From positions 62,001 through 126,000 of the forward strand of contig NZ_JACSQU010000002.1 in NCBI RefSeq assembly GCF_014836405.1: a stretch of 64,000 bases of DNA, in the 5' to 3' direction. The translations under genes were made by a program, and so were the position numbers. This DNA is from Brevundimonas guildfordensis. Its GTDB lineage: Bacteria > Pseudomonadota > Alphaproteobacteria > Caulobacterales > Caulobacteraceae. Numbering within the stretch: position 1 is the first letter of the stretch; each line of letters opens with the position of its first letter. This document shows positions 17,375-25,776 of this stretch, in pieces. The notes beneath the pieces are model-generated. The model searched no databases and was not told where the DNA came from. It worked only from the letters and a program-made list of their open reading frames with translations.

Positions 17375-18274
17375 ATGAGAGATTTCAAGGGCATGAAGCG
17401 TCAGCGCGGACGCAACCGGAAGCCCGGCGGCGGCAACAACGCCAACGCCACAAATCCGAACCGCTCGTGGGACTCGCAAGGTCCCGAGAACATTAAGGTC
17501 CGGGGCAACGCCCAGACCGTCTATGAGCGCTATATGCAGCTGGCGCGCGACGCCGCAGCCGCTGGCGACCGCGTTCTGGCCGAGAACTACACCCAGCACG
17601 CCGAACACTATTTCCGCGTCCTGCGCGCGCTGCAGCCGCAACGCCCGGTCAGCGAGATCGCCCAGCGCGAACTGGCCGGCCAGGGTTTCGACATCGATTT
17701 CGAGGACGAATCGGGCGCCCAGGCTGCGGCGATCATCGCCGCTCAGCAGGCCGAGGAGCGCCGTCTGGAAGACGAGGCGCGCCGCCAGGCCGAGCGCGCC
17801 GACCGCGAGGCCAACCGCGACCGCGATCGTGACCGGGACCGCGAGGGATCGGACAACGGCGCCGACGCCGAGGGCCGTGAGGGCGGGCGCCGCGAAAGCC
17901 GTCGGGAGCGCTGGGAGCGCCGCCGCGACGAGCGCAACCGTCGCTTCGAGAACAACGAAGGCGACGCTGGCGGTTCTGACGAGGAGCCGGCTCCGGGCGA
18001 CGATCAGCCTTCCGAAAGCGCCGACGCGCCCGCCGTGATCGAAGAGGCGCCGGTCGAACGCGCGCCGCGCGCGCCTCGCGCTCCGCGGCGTCCGCGTGCC
18101 GCGGCCGACGACGTGACTGCTCAGCCGACTGATGACGCGGCTGGCTTGCCGGGCTTCCTGACGCGGCCGATCGCGGCCGAGGAGGGGGCCGCCGCCGAGG
18201 ATGAGGCGGCGCCCGCGCCCAAGCGCCGCACGCGTCGTAAGGCCGAAGCGGCGGGTCCCGACGACGAAGGCTGA
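17375..18274 (+). CDS. DUF4167 domain protein
   Basis: A 299-residue protein whose first 110 residues form the DUF4167 domain: a basic start MKRQRGRNRKPGG, then NPNRSWDSQGPENIKVRGNA and VYERYMQLARDAAAAGDRVLA, ending at RALQPQRPVSEIA. The rest is low complexity: an Arg/Asp/Glu tract (near residues 130-190), an acidic stretch and a final Ala/Pro/Arg-rich tail. The family is nearly confined to Alphaproteobacteria and has no settled function; the basic start and disordered tail would suit RNA or ribosome binding, but that is inference. It follows prmC and has an unusually long structured leader. Confidence 0.85.
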   Translation: MRDFKGMKRQRGRNRKPGGGNNANATNPNRSWDSQGPENIKVRGNAQTVYERYMQLARDAAAAGDRVLAENYTQHAEHYFRVLRALQPQRPVSEIAQRELAGQGFDIDFEDESGAQAAAIIAAQQAEERRLEDEARRQAERADREANRDRDRDRDREGSDNGADAEGREGGRRESRRERWERRRDERNRRFENNEGDAGGSDEEPAPGDDQPSESADAPAVIEEAPVERAPRAPRAPRRPRAAADDVTAQPTDDAAGLPGFLTRPIAAEEGAAAEDEAAPAPKRRTRRKAEAAGPDDEG

Positions 18275-18281
18275 GGCCGCG

Positions 18282-18308
18282 TTGACGCCCTAGGGTTGCG
18301 CCTACAGA
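18282..18308 (+). promoter_or_regulatory. Candidate promoter for the degenerate histidine kinase gene
   Basis: TTGACGC at 18282-18288, 12 bases, CCTACAGA at 18301-18308. The -35 matches the Caulobacter TTGACGS element exactly and the -10 shares CTANA. It lies 49 bases before the ATG at 18357, right after the DUF4167 stop, so the kinase-like gene is probably its own transcription unit. Confidence 0.45.
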
Positions 18309-18356
18309 CAAATACAACCTTTCATCGCCATTCTTCTCGCTACGGGAGGAAGGTCG

Positions 18357-19700
18357 ATGGAACTGTTGCTGTTCGTGGCTGCTCTGTCGTTGGCGACGGG
18401 GGTGGCCGGCATCCGGCTTTCTTTCCGGGCGCATCGCCGCATCGCTGCGGTGCAGCGGGTCCATGACGGCGAACTGGGCGGGGCTCGTCGCCGTCTCGTC
18501 GATCTGGAAACGGCGCTGGCCGAGGCAGACGCAGCCCGCCTGCGCGCCGTCGAAGACGCCTTTCAGGGGCGTCGCCGCCACGCCGATTTGATCCGCGTCG
18601 TGAGCCGGCAAATGCGGACCCCGCTGGAAGGCGTGCTCGGATTTTCCGACCTGATCCGCGTGAACGCGGGCGGCGAACCGCTGAGCCACCGCCAGCGGCA
18701 GGCCGCCGAACGCATCGGCGAAGCCGCCACGCGCCTGCTCACCCTGGTCGAGGGGATGAGCGCGCTGGCCGAGGCGGAGCGGCCGGCCACGGCGCCGCCT
18801 CAAAGCGTCGATCCTCTGCTGGTTGCGCATCGCGTCTGCCAGTCGCTGGCGGCGGAAGCGGCGGCCGCGCAGGTGATCCTCGAGCCGCCAGAGCCGCAGG
18901 CGGGCCTGACCGTCGCAGCGGACTCCGAACGCTTGCAGCGCGTCTTCGTCGGCGTGATCGCGCTCGCCGTCGGGCGTTGCCCCGCTGGAGGGGCGGTCAC
19001 CTTCGACGCGCGCCGTCTCGGCGGCGACGTCCAGGTGACGGTCCGCGATAGTGGTCCCGACCTGACGGCCGCGCAGCTTGAAGCCTTGTTTCAACCCCTA
19101 GACGCCCCGGCCATCGCCGCCGTTCGTGAGGAAGGCGGTCGCGCGCTCTGGCCGGGACTGGCCGCCGCGCAGCGGCTGCTGCAGGCCATGCAGGGGCGGC
19201 TCGAAGCGACGAACGTTGAGGGGCGCGGCGTGGCCTTCATCATCAGCCTGCCCGCAGCCGGCGCCGCGGGGGCTGTTACCCCGGATGCGGCCCGCCTGCT
19301 GCCGGAACTGCAGCGTTTTCCGCACGGCGTGGTCCTGTATGTCGCCAGGGACCCGGCGGCAGTCGCTCTGATGCGACGCCTGGTGCAGGACTTCGCCGGC
19401 CTGCAGCTTCACGTCGCGGCCTGTGCGACGAACGGGTTGACGCTGGCGCGCGACCTGCGGCCGGACGTGGTCGTGTTCGACCTGGATCTGGCGGATGACC
19501 GCGGAGCGGCCTTCGTGGCGGAGCTGCGCTCGGACCCGGCTATGCAGCGGATTCCCGTGCTGGGCGTCAGCTCCGACACCGACATCGACAGCGTCGAGGG
19601 CGTGGCGGAACTGCTCCAGCGACCGGTCTCCGTCAAGGCATTGGCCGAGGCGTTGAAGCGCGCTCTCAGCCGACCGGCCCTGGCGCGCGCGGCGTCATAA
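18357..19700 (+). CDS. Degenerate hybrid histidine kinase (pseudokinase)
   Basis: A 447-residue protein with an N-terminal hydrophobic helix (LLLFVAALSLATGVAGIRL), a HisKA-like hairpin at about 73-135, an HATPase-like region at about 185-298 and a receiver-like domain at 323-440. The H-box reads VSRQMRTPL, with Arg84 where the phospho-acceptor His belongs. The N-box reads ERLQRVFVGVIALAV, without the Mg-binding Asn, and the G2 box is reduced to WPGL. The receiver keeps an Asp (VVVFDLDLADD, Asp375) but lacks the N-terminal acidic pair (LYVARDPA) and has Arg422 for the invariant Lys. It is unlikely to autophosphorylate and probably acts as a scaffold or regulator. Confidence 0.82.
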   Translation: MELLLFVAALSLATGVAGIRLSFRAHRRIAAVQRVHDGELGGARRRLVDLETALAEADAARLRAVEDAFQGRRRHADLIRVVSRQMRTPLEGVLGFSDLIRVNAGGEPLSHRQRQAAERIGEAATRLLTLVEGMSALAEAERPATAPPQSVDPLLVAHRVCQSLAAEAAAAQVILEPPEPQAGLTVAADSERLQRVFVGVIALAVGRCPAGGAVTFDARRLGGDVQVTVRDSGPDLTAAQLEALFQPLDAPAIAAVREEGGRALWPGLAAAQRLLQAMQGRLEATNVEGRGVAFIISLPAAGAAGAVTPDAARLLPELQRFPHGVVLYVARDPAAVALMRRLVQDFAGLQLHVAACATNGLTLARDLRPDVVVFDLDLADDRGAAFVAELRSDPAMQRIPVLGVSSDTDIDSVEGVAELLQRPVSVKALAEALKRALSRPALARAAS

Positions 19701-19784
19701 GTCGCGGCTCAGGGTTGACGCGGCGGGCTGCGGCGGCTTCCTAGGGCGTAGGGGCTTCGATCCCGTTGCTAAGGGAAACCCGCT

Positions 19785-20525
19785 ATGCCGCGCTCGCCGA
19801 TCCATTCCCGCCGGCCAAGCCGAATCCAAACGGGTCTGATGGCGCTGTCGCTGTCGGCGGCGCTCGCCGCGTGCGCCACGCCGTTTGCGCCTCCCCCGCC
19901 GCCGCCTCCGCCGCCTTCGCCGCCCGTCCCGGCCGTCCCTGACGCACCGACCGGAGCCGTGCTGGCCGATTGGCGCGGCGTCATAACGGCTGCCGACCGC
20001 GATCGCTATCAACGCCGCGCCGCCGCCTGGTCGCTGGCTTTGGAGCAGGCCAAGCGTCAGACCGGGTCTGGCGACCTTATGGCGGTCGGTGACTTGATCG
20101 ACCCAGGCGCGGCGCTGCCGGGCGTAGCCCCGCCCGAGGGGGCCTATCGCTGCCGAACGATCAAGCTGGGCTCTCAGGGCGGCGAGGGCGGCCTGGGCTA
20201 CGTCGTTTACGGCTGGTTCGCCTGTCGTATCGACAACACCGCCTTCGGGCTGAAGCTGACCAAGCTCAGCGGCTCGCAGCGCCAGGCGGGTCTGCTGTTC
20301 CCCGAGAACGATCGCGAGATGGTCTTCCTCGGCTCGATGGCCCTGGCCTCGGAACCGGCCGCGCGCGCCTATGGCCAGCGGCCTGAGCGCGACATGGTTT
20401 CGGTGCTGGAACGGATCGGCGACCGCCGCTGGAGACTGGTGACGCCCTGGCCTGCGCTGGAGTCCAATTTGGACATTCTCGAACTGGTCCCGGCGCCGGC
20501 CTCGACGTCCACGCGCAGACGGTAG
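19785..20525 (+). CDS. DUF4893-like lipoprotein
   Basis: A 246-residue envelope protein. The signal ends in SLSAALAACATP with lipobox LAAC, followed by a proline tract of about 15 residues and then a globular domain from residue 65. The domain (VLADWRGVITAADRDRYQRR, EGAYRCRTIKLG, YGWFACRID, GSQRQAGLLFPEN, GDRRWRLVTPWP) fits the DUF4893 pattern as I know it; two Cys could pair. Function is unknown. It is a stand-alone gene followed by a perfect GC-rich hairpin at 20541-20561. Confidence 0.72.
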   Translation: MPRSPIHSRRPSRIQTGLMALSLSAALAACATPFAPPPPPPPPPSPPVPAVPDAPTGAVLADWRGVITAADRDRYQRRAAAWSLALEQAKRQTGSGDLMAVGDLIDPGAALPGVAPPEGAYRCRTIKLGSQGGEGGLGYVVYGWFACRIDNTAFGLKLTKLSGSQRQAGLLFPENDREMVFLGSMALASEPAARAYGQRPERDMVSVLERIGDRRWRLVTPWPALESNLDILELVPAPASTSTRRR

Positions 20526-20540
20526 ATCACAAAGCTTGAC

Positions 20541-20561
20541 TGGCGGCGGCCCCCGCCGCCA
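20541..20561 (+). terminator. GC-rich hairpin after the DUF4893-like gene
   Basis: TGGCGGCGG (20541-20549) pairs perfectly with CCGCCGCCA (20553-20561) around a three-base loop. No clear T-run follows (CCTTGCCCTCTCTTT), so it may be a weak terminator or a processing/attenuation hairpin ahead of the next gene. Confidence 0.35.
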
Positions 20562-20597
20562 CCTTGCCCTCTCTTTGCTTAACTTCAGGACAAGCCC

Positions 20598-21002
20598 ATG
20601 CGCGGCGTCGGCCTCACGCTCGGATCCATCATCGCCATCGCCGTTGTTCTGGCGGTCGTGCTGATCGGCTTCCCTACCTACAACGTCTATTCCAAGCAGA
20701 TGGCCGGCAAGGCCGCCTATGAAGAGGCGGTCCAGAACCGCCGCATCCGCGTGCTGGAAGCCCAGGCCGCCCTGGACTCGGCCAAGCTGACCGCCGCCGC
20801 CGAGATCGAGCGCGCCAAGGGCGCCAACGAAGCGAACCGCATCATGGCCGAGGCGCTGGGCGGCCCCGAGGCCTATCTGCGCTGGTCCTACATCAACATG
20901 CTGCAGGAGACGGCCGGCAAGGAAGGCCGCCAGACCATCTACATCCCGACCGAGGCGGGCATGCCGATCCTCGAGGCGGGGCAGCGTCCCGCGGCGCGCT
21001 AA
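20598..21002 (+). CDS. Small membrane-anchored coiled-coil protein resembling an SPFH tail
   Basis: A 134-residue protein with one N-terminal membrane helix (IIAIAVVLAVVLIGFPTYNV), then an Ala/Glu/Lys-rich coiled coil (RRIRVLEAQAALDSAKLTAA, EIERAKGANEANRIMAEALG) and a tail GGPEAYLRWSYINMLQE. The segment EANRIMAEALGGPEAYLRW closely resembles the C-terminal part of stomatin/prohibitin-type SPFH proteins, but the SPFH (Band 7) domain itself is absent. It may oligomerise at the inner membrane through the coiled coil. No partner protease gene is adjacent. Function unknown. Confidence 0.75.
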   Translation: MRGVGLTLGSIIAIAVVLAVVLIGFPTYNVYSKQMAGKAAYEEAVQNRRIRVLEAQAALDSAKLTAAAEIERAKGANEANRIMAEALGGPEAYLRWSYINMLQETAGKEGRQTIYIPTEAGMPILEAGQRPAAR

Positions 21003-21022
21003 GCCACAGCGACGAAATGAAG

Positions 21023-21052
21023 AAGGGGCGGCCCGTCGGACCGCCCCTTTTT
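21023..21052. terminator. Intrinsic terminator between convergent genes
   Basis: AAGGGGCGGCCC (21023-21034) pairs with GGACCGCCCCTT (21038-21049) with one mismatch and a three-base loop, followed by TTT. It serves the SPFH-like gene and, read on the other strand with a CTTCTT tail, can also stop the serine hydrolase transcript. Confidence 0.85.
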
Positions 21053-21059
21053 GCTGCCT

Positions 21060-22712
21060 TCAGACCCGCGTCAGCCGCAGGTCCTGATAGTCGTACGAGA
21101 AGTCGATGTCGGGCGACACGCCCTTGACCGTGGCGGTCGCGGGCTTGGCCGTGGCGATCGCAAAGGTGATGAAGGCGTCCTCGTCGCGCTTGTCGGGGAA
21201 GCGGGTGCGGAAGGTCTCGCCGTCATAGGGCTCCAGCCAGCCCTGCAGCGCCGGGGTGTGGGTGAAGCGCAGCCACAGGCCGGACTTGCGGTTGCGGCCG
21301 CGCCCTTCGGTCTTCGGCTCGATGACGATGTCGCCGTACCAGGGATCGCGCCAGGTCCCGGCGTAGGCCTCCAGCGGCAGGGAGGGGGCGGCGCCGGCCG
21401 CCTGCTTGGCGTCGATTTCGACGGCGGCCTTCAGCGACTTCTCGGTTCCCTCGGCCTCGCGTTTCTTGGAGTCGGCGATCCAGTCGACGTCGACCTTGTT
21501 CATGGCGATGTCGGACAGGCCCGAGCGCAGGGCGCGTAAGAGGAAGCTCTCCTCGGCGTTGGTGAAGACGGAAAAGCCGATCTTGCGGCCAGGGATCAGC
21601 ACCGTGGCCGAGATGCCGCCCGGCGAGCCGCCGCCGTGCGTCACCAGCCGCTCGCCGCGATAGTCCTGCACCTGCAGCCCCATGGCGTAGGTCGAGGCCA
21701 CCGCCCGGTTGGGCAGTTCGGCCGTCGGCCCGTTGGAGGAGGAGACGACGATGTTCGGCTTGACCATTTCGCGCGCGGCGGCTTCGGAGAACAGGCGCGA
21801 GCCGTCGGCCAGCTTGCCGTCGTTCAGGCGCACGGCGATCCATTTCGCCCAGTCGTGGGCGCTGGCGCAGATGCCGCCCGCGGCCGCCGCCGAATCCCAG
21901 TTCCAGACCTCGACGATGGAGTAGGCGATCTGGGTCATCGGCCCCTGATAGCGCAGGGGCGGGCCGACGCGGCCGTGGGGCAGGGCGGACTTCTTCGGAT
22001 CGGCCAGACGGGCCAGGGGCACGCTCTCGCTCATGCCTACCTTGTCGAAGATGCGGGTCTGGACGAAGTCCTCCCACGAGAGGCCCGACACGGTCTCGAT
22101 CACGGCGCCGGCCACCACGAACATCAGGTTGCAGTAGTGGTAGTCCTCGCGGAAGCCGTCCTCGATCGGCACGAAGGCGGCCTGGGCCAAGACCTCGGCG
22201 CGGGTCCGGTCGCTGTTGGGCCAGAACAGCAGGTCGCCGGCGCCCAGACCGAAGCCGGCGCGGTGGCTCAGCGTGTCGCGCACCGTGATCCGCTCGCCGA
22301 CCATCGGGTCCGACAGGGTGAAGCCGGGCAGATAGGTCTTGATCGGCTCGTCCCACTTCACCTTGCCCTCATCGACCAGGATGGCCAGGCAGGCGGCGGT
22401 GACGTTCTTGGAGTTGGAGGCGATGGCGAACAGGGTGTGTTCGTCGACGGGCTCGGCCTTGCCCTGACGCCGCACGCCATAGCCCTTGGCCAGCACCGTC
22501 TTGCCGTCGCGCACCAGCGCCAGCGACACGGCGGGCTGGTCCGGCCAGGCTTCCATACAGCGTTTGATCCAGACGTCGGCGGCGGCCGCGACCTCTTCGT
22601 CGGTGCGCGTATCGGCGCTGGTCTGGGCCCAGCCGGTCGCGGGCAGGGCCGCGCCCGTGGCGGCGACGGCGGAGGAAATCAACGCCGCGCGGCGCGACAG
22701 GCGGATGGACAT
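21060..22712 (-). CDS. Serine hydrolase of the beta-lactamase/penicillin-binding protein fold, exported
   Basis: A 550-residue exported protein. The N-terminus MSIRLSRRAALISSAVAATG looks like a twin-arginine-type signal with an AWAQ-like cleavage region (TGWAQT). The class C beta-lactamase-like domain has SxxK in IASNSKNVTA and YxN in DYHYCNLM, and HGGGSPGG near residue 365 in place of KTG. A C-terminal DUF3471-like domain follows from about residue 450 (YAGTWRDPWYGDIVIEPK). Members are D-aminopeptidases, esterases or cell-wall hydrolases; the substrate is unknown. Start at 22712 is chosen because the longer frame adds a non-signal-like extension. Confidence 0.87.
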   Translation of the reverse strand: MSIRLSRRAALISSAVAATGAALPATGWAQTSADTRTDEEVAAAADVWIKRCMEAWPDQPAVSLALVRDGKTVLAKGYGVRRQGKAEPVDEHTLFAIASNSKNVTAACLAILVDEGKVKWDEPIKTYLPGFTLSDPMVGERITVRDTLSHRAGFGLGAGDLLFWPNSDRTRAEVLAQAAFVPIEDGFREDYHYCNLMFVVAGAVIETVSGLSWEDFVQTRIFDKVGMSESVPLARLADPKKSALPHGRVGPPLRYQGPMTQIAYSIVEVWNWDSAAAAGGICASAHDWAKWIAVRLNDGKLADGSRLFSEAAAREMVKPNIVVSSSNGPTAELPNRAVASTYAMGLQVQDYRGERLVTHGGGSPGGISATVLIPGRKIGFSVFTNAEESFLLRALRSGLSDIAMNKVDVDWIADSKKREAEGTEKSLKAAVEIDAKQAAGAAPSLPLEAYAGTWRDPWYGDIVIEPKTEGRGRNRKSGLWLRFTHTPALQGWLEPYDGETFRTRFPDKRDEDAFITFAIATAKPATATVKGVSPDIDFSYDYQDLRLTRV

Positions 22713-22782
22713 CAAGGACGCTCCCGAAGACTGAGCGGCGACGCTACCGCCGCCCGTCTCCGGGGCCAAGGGGGAGTCTGAC

Positions 22783-24693
22783 CTAGGCGGCAAGCCGCCA
22801 GCGTTGCAGGTGCTCCAGCACGTCGGCGACGATCTGGGCGCGGGTGAAGCCGGTGACGTCGCGCGGGCGGGCGCCGTCGCCGGTCACCGCGCTCATCCGC
22901 CATTCCAGCGGACGGCGGCCTTCCGGCGTGTCCAGGGCGGTCAAGGCCGGACGCGGCCGCGCGCGCACGCCCAGCCGATAGAGGAAATCGCGGCCGTTGG
23001 CGTGCTCGACCCTCAGCCAGACGCCATTGTCGTCGGTCTGGACCTCGCAGTTCTCCAGGCCCTCGGCGGCGAGAGCGTCGCGCACCTCCGCCAGGGCCGG
23101 CGCGCCGTGGCGCTCCATCTCGCGGGCGATGTCGGCGCGGCTGGCGGGGGCCAACATGCGCTTGAGCCGTTCGCGCAGGGGCGCGCCTTCGACCTCGACC
23201 GCCTCGCCCTTGAGGTCGGCGTTCATCTGTCGGCTGAGGCCGAAGCACAGCAGCAGCATGATGATGGCGAACGGCAGGGCGGCCACCAGGGTGGCGGCCT
23301 GCAAGGCCGCCAACCCGCCGGCCAGCAGCAGAAGCGCCGCCGCCAGCGCCTGTAACCCGCACCAGTAAAGCCGCTGCCAGCGCGGCGTATCCTCGGCCCC
23401 GCCCGAGGCCAGGGTGTCGATGACGAGCGAGCCCGAGTCCGCTGAGGTGACGAAGAAGACCGCCACCAGGGCGATCGCCAGGGTGGAGGTGAGCGCCGGG
23501 GCCGGAAGATACTCGAGGAAGCGGAACAGGGCTGTCGACAGATCGGCCTGCACGGCGTCCGAGATTGCTCCCGCTGCAAGGCCGAGATCCAGGTTCATCG
23601 CCGTATTGCCGAAGACGGTCATCCACAGGAAGGTGAAGCCTGACGGCACCAGCAGCACGCCGATGATGAACTCGCGGACCGTGCGACCGCGCGAGATGCG
23701 GGCGATGAACATGCCGACGAACGGCGACCAGGCGATCCACCAGGCCCAGTAGAACAGCGTCCAGTCCGCCATCCACGCGCGTGGCTCATAGGCGTAAAGG
23801 GTGAAGGTGCGCATGAAGAAGTGGTCGAGGTAGAGCCCGAAATTCTGCACATAGGCCTGCAGCAGGAACAGGGTCGGCCCGGCGATCAGCACAAACAGCA
23901 TCAGGCAGACGGCTAGGATCAGGTTCAGCTCCGACAGCCGCCGCACGCCGCGCTCGACGCCCGACAGGACGGACAGGGTGGCGGCGCTCATGACCACGGC
24001 GATCAGGATCACCTGCACCACCACGGTGTTGGGCAGGCCGAACACATAGTTCAGCCCTGACGTCATCTGCGCCACCCCGAACCCCAGCGAGGTGGCGATG
24101 CCGAACAGAGTGCCGCAGATGGCGAAGATGTCGACCGCATCGCCGAGCGGCCCGTTGATGCGCTTGCCCAGCAGCGGATAGAGGCCGGAGCGCATGGTCA
24201 GAGGCAGACCTTTGCGGTGCGAGAAATAGGCCAGGCTCAGCCCCACCACCGCATAGATGGCCCAGGCGTGGACCCCCCAGTGGGTGTAGGTGATGACCAT
24301 GGCTTCGCGCGCGGCCTCGACGGTCCCAGGGGCGGCCTCGGGCGGAGCGATGTAGTGCTGCACCGGCTCGGCCACGGCGAAGTACATCAGCCCGATGCCC
24401 ATTCCCGCCGCGAAAAGCATGGCCAGCCAGGAGACGTAGGGAAAGTCCGGATCGGCGTCGTCAGGGCCCAGTTTCAGCCGACCGGTCGGCCCGATGGCCA
24501 GCACCGTCACAAACAGCAGGAAACCGGCGACTGACGCCACGTAGAACCAGCCGAAGGTGTCGATCACCCAGGCCTGGGCGCGCCCGAACAAGAGGTCGGA
24601 CGTGGCCGGCGCGACCAGGGCGAGCAGCAGCAGTCCGCCCGCGATACCGCTGGCGCCCCAGAAGACTCGCGGGTTCATCTTGGTGGTCAACAT
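22783..24693 (-). CDS. BCCT family betaine/choline/carnitine transporter
   Basis: A 636-residue transporter with 12 predicted membrane helices. The BCCT signature WTLFYWAWWIAWSPFVGMF near residue 315 and the glycine-rich helix AMLFAAGMGIGLMYFAVAEP near residue 90 are clear; the latter has the GMGIGLM pattern of proton-coupled choline/betaine carriers rather than the sodium-type GMGVGLVFY. About 140 cytoplasmic residues follow the last helix (from RQMNADLKGEAVEVE), like the osmosensing tail of BetT. No betaine synthesis genes are near. ATG 24693 is preferred to a TTG nine bases upstream. Confidence 0.9.
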   Translation of the reverse strand: MLTTKMNPRVFWGASGIAGGLLLLALVAPATSDLLFGRAQAWVIDTFGWFYVASVAGFLLFVTVLAIGPTGRLKLGPDDADPDFPYVSWLAMLFAAGMGIGLMYFAVAEPVQHYIAPPEAAPGTVEAAREAMVITYTHWGVHAWAIYAVVGLSLAYFSHRKGLPLTMRSGLYPLLGKRINGPLGDAVDIFAICGTLFGIATSLGFGVAQMTSGLNYVFGLPNTVVVQVILIAVVMSAATLSVLSGVERGVRRLSELNLILAVCLMLFVLIAGPTLFLLQAYVQNFGLYLDHFFMRTFTLYAYEPRAWMADWTLFYWAWWIAWSPFVGMFIARISRGRTVREFIIGVLLVPSGFTFLWMTVFGNTAMNLDLGLAAGAISDAVQADLSTALFRFLEYLPAPALTSTLAIALVAVFFVTSADSGSLVIDTLASGGAEDTPRWQRLYWCGLQALAAALLLLAGGLAALQAATLVAALPFAIIMLLLCFGLSRQMNADLKGEAVEVEGAPLRERLKRMLAPASRADIAREMERHGAPALAEVRDALAAEGLENCEVQTDDNGVWLRVEHANGRDFLYRLGVRARPRPALTALDTPEGRRPLEWRMSAVTGDGARPRDVTGFTRAQIVADVLEHLQRWRLAA

Positions 24694-24782
24694 GGGGGCC
24701 AAGCGCCCGGCGAAGCTTATTGTTCCCGTCGCGCCGAGCGCCGGTTAAGTCGCCCCCGCGCGCGGGGGCGGGTGTGGAAGGC

Positions 24783-25667
24783 TCAGGCCCCCTGCGGTCC
24801 GAACACCTCGACCCCGACGCGGCCGTCGGTCGCCAGCCAGGCGCGCTTCATGCCCTGGCTGTTGTAGGGGGCGGCGATGTTTCCGTTGCGGTCCAAAGCG
24901 ATCAGGCCGCCGTCCCCGCCCAGGGCGCCGATGCGGTCGATCACGCTCTGCGAAGCTTCGCTCAGCGACTGACCGGCGGCGACGCCGAAGGCGGTGCGGG
25001 CGGCGGCGGCGACGCGGATGAAATACTCGCCCTGGCCGGTGCAGGAGACGGCGGCGTGCTCGTCGGCCCAGGTTCCGGCGGCGGGGATGGGGGTGTCGCC
25101 GACGCGGCCCGGCACCTTGCCGAACACGCCCGCGGTCGAGGTGGCGGCGGCCAGGCGGCCCTGGCTGTCCAGCACGCAGCAGCCCACGGTGCCGTGGCTC
25201 AGCATGCTGGGCGGATGGTTGTCCTCGCCCTTGCCGGCGCCGGTGAACCAGGCGGCGGGGTCCTCTACGCGGGTCAGGCCCTGTTCGGCGGCGAAGCGGG
25301 CGGCGCCGCTTCCGGCCAGCATGACGTGGGGGGTGCGGTCCATCACCGCCCGGGCGGCGACGACCGGGTTGCGGAAGCCCTGCAGGGCGGCGACGGCCCC
25401 GGCCTTGCCGGTCGCGCCGTCCATCAGGCTGGCGTCCAGCTCAAATTCGCCCGCCAGATTGGGCGAGGCGCCGCGCCCGGCGACATAGAGGCCCGAGTCC
25501 TCCAGCATGACCACCGCCTCGACCGCCACGTCCAGCGCCGAGGCTCCGGCGTCCAGCCGCGCCTTCATCGCCTCGACGACTTCGCGCATGTTGACGACCT
25601 CGGCGTCGTAGTTGCGCTCGCGCCGCGCGCCGGCGCCGCCGTGAAGGATGAGGGCGGGTTTCGCCAT
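24783..25667 (-). CDS. Isoaspartyl peptidase/L-asparaginase (Ntn-hydrolase)
   Basis: A 294-residue plant-type asparaginase that cleaves isoaspartyl dipeptides and L-asparagine after self-processing. The N-terminus KPALILHGGAGA and the autocleavage site HGTVGCCVLDSQG are typical; the Thr in HGTVG becomes the N-terminal nucleophile of the beta chain. Downstream VGDTPIPAAGTWAD and CTGQGEYFIR complete the active site. ATG 25667 has a GAGGAG Shine-Dalgarno sequence just upstream, whereas the longer frame to 25703 lacks one. It is a single gene divergent from the quinone oxidoreductase. Confidence 0.92.
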   Translation of the reverse strand: MAKPALILHGGAGARRERNYDAEVVNMREVVEAMKARLDAGASALDVAVEAVVMLEDSGLYVAGRGASPNLAGEFELDASLMDGATGKAGAVAALQGFRNPVVAARAVMDRTPHVMLAGSGAARFAAEQGLTRVEDPAAWFTGAGKGEDNHPPSMLSHGTVGCCVLDSQGRLAAATSTAGVFGKVPGRVGDTPIPAAGTWADEHAAVSCTGQGEYFIRVAAAARTAFGVAAGQSLSEASQSVIDRIGALGGDGGLIALDRNGNIAAPYNSQGMKRAWLATDGRVGVEVFGPQGA

Positions 25668-25776
25668 GATCGTCTCCTCAGAACCTGTTCGGCCTCTTTG
25701 CATCGGGCCGCAGGCTGATTAGCGTCACCGGCGTGTCGGCGCCATGGCCGGCGGGGGTGGCTGAAGAGAGTTCCTA

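Noticed and set aside
17805..18274. Arg/Asp-rich repeat tract as an assembly artefact
   Set aside because: The frame stays open to a normal stop and low-complexity tails are usual for DUF4167 proteins.
18357..19700. Identification of the degenerate kinase as DivL
   Set aside because: DivL is much longer, has PAS domains and a Tyr at the phospho-acceptor position; this protein has Arg, no PAS region and an added receiver-like domain.
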